From assembly GCA_030666885.1 (NCBI GenBank), contig DAOUWY010000156.1, positions 1 through 5,208 on the forward strand: DNA of 5,208 nt, read 5' to 3'. Origin of the DNA: Methanosarcinales archaeon (lineage in GTDB: Archaea; Halobacteriota; Methanosarcinia; Methanosarcinales; Methanocomedenaceae). The translations under genes and the position numbers were made by a program. Numbering within the stretch: position 1 is the stretch's first letter; each line of letters starts with the position of its first letter. Shown here piece by piece: positions 1 through 3,922 of this stretch. The notes under the pieces were generated by a model. That model had not been told where the DNA came from. It worked only from the letters and a program-made list of their open reading frames with translations, and searched no databases.

Positions 1-2
1 CA

Positions 3-1181
3 AATGGTGAGACATTAGGATCAACATCCACATGGGTAATCGGTACGACTGATACAGATACGGCAAATGTGACGGTTTATGTCAATGGCTCGATCACAAA
101 TTATTCTGTTGCAGTTTCAGGTACTACCTTCAAGATATCAAACGTACCATTTGGAACAGATGGCAATTATGAGATCAATGTATCGGCAATAGATGCGGCA
201 GGCAATGTCAATACCACTAATGCAACAGTAAATGTTATTGTGGATACGACAGATCCTGTGATACATAACGTATCACTTAGTGATACATCTCCAAGCTATG
301 GTCAGCAAATCGTTGTAAGTGTCAATGTTACAGATACAAATCTCGCAAGTGTGACTGCCGGAAGCACTTTACTGACCCACCAATCCGGTGCACTATGGAA
401 CGGCACCATCACTGCAGGTTACGGAACCAATACTATAACTGTAACTGCATATGATAACGCCAGCAATAGTGCCACTAATAGCAGTCTTTCATACACAGGT
501 CCTGATGAACCAACAGACAACGGCGGAAGCGGCGGCATTGGTGTAAGCAGCAGCGATGAACCTGAGAATGTAGAAAAAACAGTAGTCTCAAGGATATATC
601 TCGGAGCTGGTGGTTCTTCGACCTACAACTTCAACGATGTTATAACATCAGTTGAAGTTACACCCGATAGAAACTACGGTCAGGTAGCAGCTAGAATCGA
701 AGTCCTGGCAGGCAGGCCAGGCAGTATTACCAGTGACCTGCCCGACGGCATAATATTCAAGTATGTGAACATATTTATTGGAACCACTGGATGGTCTGAA
801 GGTAAGTTATCTAATTCAGTTGTTAATTTCCAGGTACCTGCAAGCTGGTTCGATAAGTATAATGTCGACCCTGCCTCCGTCATTATGTACAGGCACAACA
901 ACGGCAAATGGCAGTCTCTTGAGACCACACCGACCGGGCAAGTGGGCGGATACAACCAGTATTCATCGCCGACCCCGGGATTCCATACTTTCCTGATACT
1001 GGGTCAGATCGGGGACTCTGGTGCCGGAGAACCTGCTGTTACACCTGATTCCGGTACTGTATCTGATCCCACGCCTACACCTGAAGCTACTTCGACAAAG
1101 GGAATGCCCGTATTTTGGATACTGATGGGAATTATAGCTATAATAGTGGTTATTGTTTATCTAAAAAAAAATGAGAACTAA
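3..1181 (+). CDS. Surface/secreted protein with Ig-like modules, PGF-pre-PGF domain and C-terminal TM anchor (5' partial)
   Basis: The frame is open to the left edge, so the GTG at 69 is not a real start and about 392 C-terminal residues are visible. Seen, in order: two Ig-like/bacterial beta-sandwich modules (about residues 15-85 and 86-165), the first closing with VDTTDPVI and the next with ITVTAYDNASN; a Gly/Ser linker (DNGGSGGIGVSSS); a PGF-pre-PGF type domain (about 190-340) marked by VEVLAGRPGS, KYVNIFIGTTGW, VPASWFDKYNVDPASV, MYRHNNGKWQSL and TPGFHTFLILGQ; a Pro/Thr stalk (TPDSGTVSDPTPTPEATST); and a final hydrophobic helix (PVFWILMGIIAIIVVIVYL) ending KKNEN. Known of the family: such proteins are exported archaeal envelope proteins, and many end in a PGF-CTERM signal processed by archaeosortase. 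Here the tripeptide before the helix reads GMPVF, not PGF, so a plain membrane anchor is as likely. Eleven N-X-S/T sequons all lie in the Ig part. Ligand or adhesion partner is unknown. Confidence 0.9.
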   Translation, partial: NGETLGSTSTWVIGTTDTDTANVTVYVNGSITNYSVAVSGTTFKISNVPFGTDGNYEINVSAIDAAGNVNTTNATVNVIVDTTDPVIHNVSLSDTSPSYGQQIVVSVNVTDTNLASVTAGSTLLTHQSGALWNGTITAGYGTNTITVTAYDNASNSATNSSLSYTGPDEPTDNGGSGGIGVSSSDEPENVEKTVVSRIYLGAGGSSTYNFNDVITSVEVTPDRNYGQVAARIEVLAGRPGSITSDLPDGIIFKYVNIFIGTTGWSEGKLSNSVVNFQVPASWFDKYNVDPASVIMYRHNNGKWQSLETTPTGQVGGYNQYSSPTPGFHTFLILGQIGDSGAGEPAVTPDSGTVSDPTPTPEATSTKGMPVFWILMGIIAIIVVIVYLKKNEN

Positions 1182-1218
1182 ATGTTAAGAGCTTGCCTTA
1201 GACGGTCATGTCCACGAT

Positions 1219-1335
1219 TTACTGAAAAGGCACTCTGAACGTTAATAATTCATTCAATGTCCAAATATGGTCTGCAAGTTTCTGAGCCATAGCTGGCGAA
1301 GTACGGTTTTGATCTGGCGTATATGTGGATACTAT
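1219..1335 (-). pseudogene. C-terminal remnant of a DDE-type IS transposase
   Basis: Reading the minus strand from about 1320 to the TAA at 1221-1219 gives a clear transposase tail: RTSPAMAQKLADHIWTL followed by NELLTFRVPFQ and stop. This matches the TPAM(A)xGLTDHxWTxxELL tail that I recognise from the C-terminus of DDE-family insertion-sequence transposases of archaea and anaerobic bacteria. Only about 33 codons are convincing; upstream codons stay open to about 1350 but do not look like the family, and the DDE catalytic core is absent. The fragment points left, towards the surface-protein gene, and its lost N-terminal side abuts the truncated ATPase fragment that begins near 1341-1356, so the two truncations probably share one breakpoint. 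The IS family (IS1-, IS6-like or other) cannot be fixed from this tail, and I see no convincing terminal inverted repeat. Confidence 0.75.
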
Positions 1336-1355
1336 AGTGTTAAAAAATAGTTGTT

Positions 1356-1748
1356 TTGATACTAATCAATAAAGTTATTTCCTACAAACTCAAGAGCCAG
1401 TTCAAGCAGAATAAAAAGACATACGCGGTGGATACAGGACTGAGGAATGCAGTATTACTTGAACTAAAAAGGCGTGGCAGTGAGATATATTACTGGAAAA
1501 ACATGGGCGGCTATGAAGTTGATTTCGTACAAAAAACAGGACAGCAAGTGCAGGTATTATTGCAGGTGTCATGGGATGTGCGAGATGATAAGACCCGCAA
1601 GCGGGAAGAGCGTTCACTTTACCGGGCGTGTGAGGAGCTGGGAGTTGCCAATGCTATGATACTGACAGAGGATACCGGTGAGACTGTAGAACGGGATGGG
1701 GTGAAGATTACATATTATCCGCTCTGGAAATGGCTGCTTGATATCTGA
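1356..1748 (+). pseudogene. C-terminal fragment of an AAA+ ATPase with DUF4143 (COG1373-like), N-terminus lost
   Basis: The frame (stop at 1341-1343, TTG at 1356, TGA at 1746-1748) encodes only the C-terminal third of a DUF4143-type ATPase, usually about 400-450 aa. Recognisable pieces: SYKLKSQ (residues 9-15), KKTYAVDTGLRNAV (20-33), LLELKRRG (34-41), IYYWKNMGGYEVDFV (44-58), the QVLLQVSWDV strand, and the family ending PLWKWLL. DUF4143 has a restriction-endonuclease-like fold and follows a P-loop ATPase domain; the Walker A and B region is absent. A second lesion is visible: LRNAV joins directly to LLELKRRG, where intact relatives carry roughly 20 more residues ending in a second NAV-like motif, so a segment has been deleted in frame. 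The 1341-1356 edge abuts the transposase remnant. No SD precedes the TTG, so expression is doubtful. The missing central part of such a protein is seen at 3456-3857. Confidence 0.8.
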
Positions 1749-1795
1749 TAGGTGGTACAATACCAAAATCCAGTGATTTCAACAATTATATTAAA

Positions 1796-1846
1796 CGCAG
1801 ATTTATGCTGATTAACCGCAGATGAACGCAAATAAACGCAGATTGA
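1796..1846. repeat. Degenerate ~10-bp tandem repeat of the CGCAGATNAA type
   Basis: Five successive units follow each other at 10-11 bp spacing: CGCAGATTTA, TGCTGATTAAC, CGCAGATGAA, CGCAAATAAA, CGCAGATTGA. Arrays of this CGCAGAT flavour are common intergenic elements in Methanosarcinales and in some bacteria; their role is not established to my knowledge. The array lies 47 bp after the stop of the C-terminal ATPase fragment. A small perfect hairpin (TGGTA-CAA-TACCA, 1753-1765) sits between the two. A related patch recurs at 3391-3429, just before the other ATPase fragment. Confidence 0.75.
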
Positions 1847-1867
1847 TGGCTGCCGTTCACTGTTTCA

Positions 1868-1894
1868 CCGCAAAGAGCGCAAAGTCCGCAAAGA
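1868..1894. repeat. Three tandem 9-bp units (CCGCAAAGA type)
   Basis: CCGCAAAGA, GCGCAAAGT and CCGCAAAGA follow one another without gaps, a second class of short-period intergenic repeat 21 bp after the CGCAGAT array. The rest of the gene-less stretch 1749-1956 (including 1895-1956) shows no coding sequence, promoter or structured RNA that I can support. Confidence 0.75.
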
Positions 1895-1956
1895 CTGTGA
1901 TGACACGCCAGGGTCGAAAAGTCAGTCTTGATATTATGCGGGAGCCATGTGAAAAT

Positions 1957-2097
1957 ATGAATTCTTAGATAACGTGTGATCCAATAATAAAATATGTTGT
2001 GCGCAAGTTTGGTGAGATCGATAAGTATGAACGAGAATCGGAGGGAGAGAAGTGCTGTTTTGGTGTGACGTTCTGGTATAAAGAGCGGGGCGGCTGA
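1957..2097 (+). pseudogene. Small (about 46-codon) open frame interrupted by TAG at codon 4; likely gene remnant
   Basis: From ATG 1957 the frame reads Met-Asn-Ser, then TAG (1966-1968), then runs open for 42 sense codons to TGA at 2095-2097. The translated part after the TAG (DPIIKYVVRKFGEIDKYE, then GVTFWYKERGG) has a protein-like composition: alternating hydrophobics, a KFGEID turn and a C-terminal FWYK strand. I do not recognise a family. A GGAG at 1940-1943 lies 13 nt before the ATG, too far to be a strong SD. Most likely this is a decayed small gene or a C-terminal fragment left after rearrangement; an internal GTG (1999) is possible. Because the lineage resembles Methanosarcinales, where TAG can be read as pyrrolysine, readthrough cannot be excluded, but nothing else here supports it. 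It is convergent with the antitoxin gene on the other strand, 19 bp away. Confidence 0.35.
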
Positions 2098-2107
2098 AAA
2101 GAAGAAA
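2097..2107 (-). terminator. Possible T-rich archaeal terminator of the toxin-antitoxin group
   Basis: On the minus strand TTTCTTCTTTT lies 9 nt after the antitoxin TAG. Archaeal transcription often ends at T-tracts without a hairpin. The tract is interrupted by two C residues, so the call is weak. Confidence 0.25.
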
Positions 2108-2116
2108 TGTAGAATA

Positions 2117-2380
2117 CTATTTTGCCCCGAGGAGTTCGCGATCCAGTATTGTGTTGATTATTTGTGTTACTGTGCTGTGTTTTGCTTTTGCTTGCTCATC
2201 AGCACGCCGGTAAATCTGGTTGTCTACTGGCACCAGAAATGTACGTTTCCGGATGTCAAATTCCATCTCCACTTCTTCCATTTCATCCCAGTACTCAGCG
2301 GCAGAGTGGGTGTCCCAAAACTCGCCGGCTTCTTCAGCACTACTGAAATGCTCAGGAATCGTGTCTTTTCTTTTATTCAT
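2117..2380 (-). CDS. brnA: BrnA/CopG-family ribbon-helix-helix antitoxin
   Basis: An 87-aa protein. Seen: the N-terminal CopG-antitoxin/BrnA signature IPEHFSSAEEAGEFWDTHS (residues 8-26) with WDEMEEVEMEF (31-41), then a ribbon-helix-helix-like half: strand TFLVPVD (47-53), helix IYRRADEQAKAKH (56-68), turn STVTQ and helix IINTILDREL (74-83). Known of the family: the acidic N-terminal half caps the RelE-like BrnT toxin, while the RHH half dimerises and binds the operon's own promoter, giving autoregulation. The start at 2380 is chosen over an upstream in-frame codon because AAGGAGG (2391-2397) sits 10 nt before it and the family pattern begins there. The ATG lies inside the end of the toxin gene (8-nt overlap, ATGAATAA), so translation is probably coupled. 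It ends with TAG at 2117-2119. Confidence 0.87.
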   Translation of the reverse strand: MNKRKDTIPEHFSSAEEAGEFWDTHSAAEYWDEMEEVEMEFDIRKRTFLVPVDNQIYRRADEQAKAKHSTVTQIINTILDRELLGAK

Positions 2381-2660
2381 GTCTATATTGCCTCCTTTCT
2401 TTGCTATCCATATCCCGTGCACTGATCGGTAGCACGCTATTATCTTTTTTCAAGATGAAGAACACGGATAGATACCGTCCTGCGCTGGTTTTCCCCAGTG
2501 CCATGTGTACATCTTCACCGCTAACATCGCCTTTTGCGACACGGTATACTTTCTTTTTACTGTACAGGATTTCTTCCACTTCAAACATAGTCACGTGGTG
2601 TTTACTTATAATTTTCTCAACAAATGTTTCTTTCCAAATAATTCTATTAATCCTTATCAT
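2373..2660 (-). CDS. brnT: BrnT-family toxin (RelE-like ribonuclease fold)
   Basis: A 95-aa protein, a normal BrnT length. Seen: IIWKETFVEKIISKHHVT (residues 7-24), VEEILYSKKKVYRV (28-41), the core EDVHMALGKTSAGRYLSVFF (49-68), and the C-terminal family signature LPISARDMDSKERRQY (77-92). Known of the family: BrnT is a RelE-fold mRNA interferase that inhibits translation and is neutralised by BrnA. The basic/aromatic residues usually tied to activity are intact (His21/His22, Arg62, Arg82, Arg89, Arg90, Tyr92), so the toxin looks functional. The order toxin-then-antitoxin and the 8-nt overlap with brnA are typical of the module. Only a weak ribosome site (GGGTT, about 5-10 nt upstream) precedes its ATG. 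A third gene of the same strand ends 30 nt upstream, so the three may be co-transcribed. Confidence 0.88.
   Translation of the reverse strand: MIRINRIIWKETFVEKIISKHHVTMFEVEEILYSKKKVYRVAKGDVSGEDVHMALGKTSAGRYLSVFFILKKDNSVLPISARDMDSKERRQYRHE
2391..2397 (-). promoter_or_regulatory. Shine-Dalgarno AAGGAGG deciding the brnA start
   Basis: The minus strand reads AAGGAGG, 10 nt before the ATG at 2380, inside the toxin coding region. It is much stronger than anything before the toxin start, which would favour antitoxin over toxin synthesis from one mRNA (inference). Confidence 0.7.
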
Positions 2661-2690
2661 AAATATAACCCATGCGGTACTTGTTCTTTT

Positions 2691-3092
2691 TTATTCAATC
2701 TCCCCTTTATGGCGATGTATACCGTTTAAAACTTTCTTGATGTATTCGATTTCCTCATCGAGTTCCTTGTCATGATGTTCTTCAGCCAGTAATGTCTCGG
2801 AGATGTTTTTTATGAATGCATAGGGTAAGGTTTTGGAAATGAGGTCGCTGGCAAGTAGGTCAATCATCTTTATAATCTCCTCATGACTCAGGATGTTTCC
2901 GTGTAATTCCATTAGGATATTGCCGACATCCTCCAGTTCTGCGATGATGCTCTTCTTTATGTGTGTGAGGTCGCCCAGTCCAAGATTTGGGAAGTCGAGG
3001 TCTATTTTCTTGTCGAGAAATATATCTGCTACGATTTTTGCTTTTTCGTGTCCTATGAGCTTTGTCCACTCGTTTATTATTCTCAAGTTCAC
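2691..3092 (-). CDS. Unrecognised helical protein, first gene of a possible three-gene toxin-antitoxin operon
   Basis: About 133 aa, starting at GTG 3092; an in-frame TAG lies immediately before it, so no longer start exists. A TTG at 3086 preceded by AGGTGA is an alternative, but the spacing is very short. I do not recognise the family. Seen: amphipathic, mostly helical sequence with no signal peptide and no TM segment; WTKLIGHEKAKIVADIFLDK near the N-terminus, an LGLGDLTHIKKSI motif (about 37-49), and a very acidic and basic C-terminal helix (EEHHDKELDEEIEYIKKVL, about 105-123) ending HRHKGEIE. The frame is free of stops over 133 codons and the composition is protein-like, so it is probably a real gene; its abrupt start within a repeated sequence (3091-3109) leaves open that the N-terminus has been lost. 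The toxin gene starts 30 nt downstream. It could be an extra TA component or simply a neighbour. Confidence 0.6.
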   Translation of the reverse strand: MNLRIINEWTKLIGHEKAKIVADIFLDKKIDLDFPNLGLGDLTHIKKSIIAELEDVGNILMELHGNILSHEEIIKMIDLLASDLISKTLPYAFIKNISETLLAEEHHDKELDEEIEYIKKVLNGIHRHKGEIE

Positions 3093-3109
3093 CTATTGTA
3101 GACCATTAT
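3091..3109. repeat. 19-bp direct repeat, copy 1
   Basis: ACCTATTGTAGACCATTAT, matching 3179-3197 in 18 of 19 positions. The copy overlaps the GTG start of the minus-strand gene that ends at 2691. The two copies are 88 bp apart start to start, close to a whole number of helical turns. Confidence 0.8.
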
Positions 3110-3131
3110 GCACAACTCTATTGTGCATAAT
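3105..3131. repeat. Perfect 11-bp inverted repeat (possible operator)
   Basis: ATTATGCACAA, a 5-nt loop CTCTA, then TTGTGCATAAT. The arms are perfectly complementary. It lies 13-39 nt upstream of the GTG at 3092, at the position expected for an operator in the leader or promoter of the minus-strand operon; RHH antitoxins such as BrnA bind inverted repeats of this size (family knowledge). On the plus strand it is followed by TTTTT and could also act as a terminator-like hairpin, but no plus-strand gene reaches it. Confidence 0.75.
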
Positions 3132-3178
3132 TTTTCATATTTCCTGTTGTAATATTATTGGTGGTTTACTTGCAATTA

Positions 3179-3197
3179 ACCTATTGAAGACCATTAT
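3179..3197. repeat. 19-bp direct repeat, copy 2
   Basis: ACCTATTGAAGACCATTAT, one mismatch to 3091-3109. Read on the minus strand it directly follows a TATA-like box, while the other copy directly precedes the first gene, so the pair brackets the leader of the operon. Confidence 0.8.
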
Positions 3198-3206
3198 ATA
3201 TTTTAA
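3194..3206 (-). promoter_or_regulatory. Candidate archaeal TATA box for the minus-strand operon
   Basis: The minus strand reads TTAAAATATATAA. With the usual 25-nt spacing, transcription would start near 3170, leaving an ~80-nt leader that contains the 11-bp inverted repeat. A weaker AT-rich box (GAAATATGAAAA, about 3139-3150) would give a start within the inverted repeat. Confidence 0.45.
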
Positions 3207-3388
3207 CCTACATACTTGCCGCCGGCAGCAACCAACAACCGAGGCAGCCGCCCATATATTTTGCAACCAGGCGCAGGGTGTGGGTTTGAACGTGAGGGGC
3301 GGCCGGGTGAACAGAGGCAGCGCAAGCGAGTGGAAATGTCGGGAGGCGGGAGAGGGAAGGAATGGATTGTGCTGGATTTCTGCAGAAA
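3207..3388. other. GC-rich gene-less stretch, function unknown
   Basis: No reading frame here looks like a protein. The stretch is strikingly richer in G and C than its AT-rich left neighbour and strongly purine-biased on the plus strand in 3290-3365. Seen: a near-perfect 16-bp palindrome (TTGCCGCCGGCAGCAA, 3216-3231), complementary arms GCCGCCC (3247-3253) and GGGCGGC (3297-3303), a G-tract run at 3341-3360, and a perfect 14-bp palindrome (ATTTCTGCAGAAAT, 3376-3389). It could be a structured RNA, a recombination remnant or a decayed gene; the sequence does not decide. Confidence 0.4.
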
Positions 3389-3390
3389 TT

Positions 3391-3429
3391 AACCCGCAGA
3401 TGCAATCTTAAATCTGCATGAATCAGCGT
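3391..3429. repeat. CGCAGAT-type repeat patch with inverted units
   Basis: CCCGCAGATG (3393-3402), then AATCTGCATG and AATCAGCGTC (3411-3430): the same CGCAGAT family as at 1796-1846, but here with units facing each other (GCAGAT at 3396-3401 against ATCTGC at 3412-3417). It lies about 26 bp before the second ATPase fragment, mirroring the left array beside the first fragment. Confidence 0.6.
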
Positions 3430-3455
3430 CTTGAAAATAACTGGAAAATAGAACT

Positions 3456-3857
3456 GTGCCGCTGACTGGAAGACATCCGGACCTGGAGGTCTTCCCCCTG
3501 GACCTTTCCGAATACCTCCGGTTTCACGGCATCGATCCCGATGATCCACTGTCGGATGCTGGAAAGATCAAGAGCTTGGCATCAGGGTATATCTCAGCAT
3601 TGACCTTTCCGGCAGTCGTGCTTACTCCCGAACCTGACCTTAAGGAGAGAATGGTCTTACAGATATACCGTGATATCATCAATCATGATGTAGCCCGGAG
3701 ATATGAAGTGCGCCATATTGAGAAACTGGAAGCAGTTGCTACGACGTTTATGGCATCCGTACCTGGTCCGGTTACGCTTAATGGGACAAGACGTGCAATG
3801 GGCGGGCGTGTTTCACTGGATTCGATCGAAAGGTTTTCCAGGTATCTTGATGATTGA
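3456..3857 (+). pseudogene. Central fragment of an AAA+ ATPase with DUF4143 (COG1373-like)
   Basis: About 133 codons from GTG 3456 to TGA 3855-3857. Seen: LTGRHPDLEVFPLDLSEYL (residues 3-21), the end of the AAA+ core where intact relatives have the sensor/lid region; RFHGIDPDDPL (22-32); a degraded GGFP motif reading LTFPAVVL (49-56); LKERMVLQIYRDIINHDVARRYEVRHIEKLE (62-92); VTLNGTRRAMGGRVSLDSIE (106-125), the winged-helix part; and RFSRYLDD before the stop. Intact family members continue from RYLEDAYL into the SYKLK segment and DUF4143, which are missing here but present at 1356-1748. Walker A and B are absent, as the fragment joins unrelated sequence near 3453. The degraded GGFP and the IYRD-to-INHD change suggest decay. 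Expression is unlikely, but a frame this long without stops means the damage is recent or the fragment is tolerated. Confidence 0.8.
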
Positions 3858-3871
3858 TAAAATTTATATTT
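3857..3871 (+). promoter_or_regulatory. Candidate BRE/TATA box for the 2TM-YEATS operon
   Basis: GATAAA followed by TTTATATT (3863-3870) fits an archaeal BRE plus TATA box. A start about 25 nt downstream (near 3890-3895) would leave a ~30-nt leader with the SD at 3909-3916. The box begins right at the end of the ATPase fragment, so the operon has its own promoter. Confidence 0.55.
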
Positions 3872-3908
3872 GATGCCGTACATGTCATTATAGTATATTA
3901 ATTTAATC

Positions 3909-3916
3909 AGGTGGTC
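3909..3916 (+). promoter_or_regulatory. Shine-Dalgarno AGGTGGTC deciding the start at 3923
   Basis: AGGTGGTC differs by one base from the archaeal consensus AGGTGATC and ends 6 nt before ATG 3923. The in-frame GTG at 3911 is part of this SD and is therefore rejected as a start. Confidence 0.6.
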
Positions 3917-3922
3917 AGGAGC

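Noticed and set aside
680..996. Open frames in other registers within the surface-protein gene
   Set aside because: Overlap the PGF-pre-PGF coding region completely and show no family pattern.
1163..1171. Run of nine A near the end of the surface-protein gene as a programmed frameshift site
   Set aside because: The frame in use already gives a normal Lys-Lys tail and stop right after the TM helix; shifting yields no meaningful extension. It remains a possible sequencing-error site.
1753..1765. Hairpin after the ATPase fragment as a terminator
   Set aside because: Stem of only five base pairs with no following T-run.
1796..1894. CRISPR array
   Set aside because: Units are 9-11 bp and directly abutting, with no spacers of unique sequence and no cas genes nearby.
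2162..2425. Open frames on the plus strand opposite the antitoxin gene
   Set aside because: They translate to Cys/Phe/Leu-rich, low-plausibility sequence without an SD; the minus-strand frames carry clear BrnA and BrnT signatures.
3091..3197. The two 19-bp repeats as CRISPR repeats or target-site duplications
   Set aside because: Only two copies with a mismatch, separated by 69 bp containing a palindrome; too long and imperfect for a typical IS target duplication, and a single spacer-like unit is not evidence for CRISPR.
3270..3345. tRNA or rRNA-like fragment in the GC-rich block (GGGTTTGAAC resembling a T-arm)
   Set aside because: No acceptor stem, anticodon arm or pairing partner could be drawn around it.
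2893..3411. 172-codon plus-strand frame across the unknown gene and the GC-rich block
   Set aside because: The first half is the antisense of the minus-strand gene and the rest crosses the operator and GC-rich spacer; the product has no protein-like pattern and no start signal.
3208..3549. Minus-strand frame over the GC-rich segment
   Set aside because: Pro/Cys/Ala-rich shadow translation, partly antisense to the well-recognised ATPase fragment; no SD.
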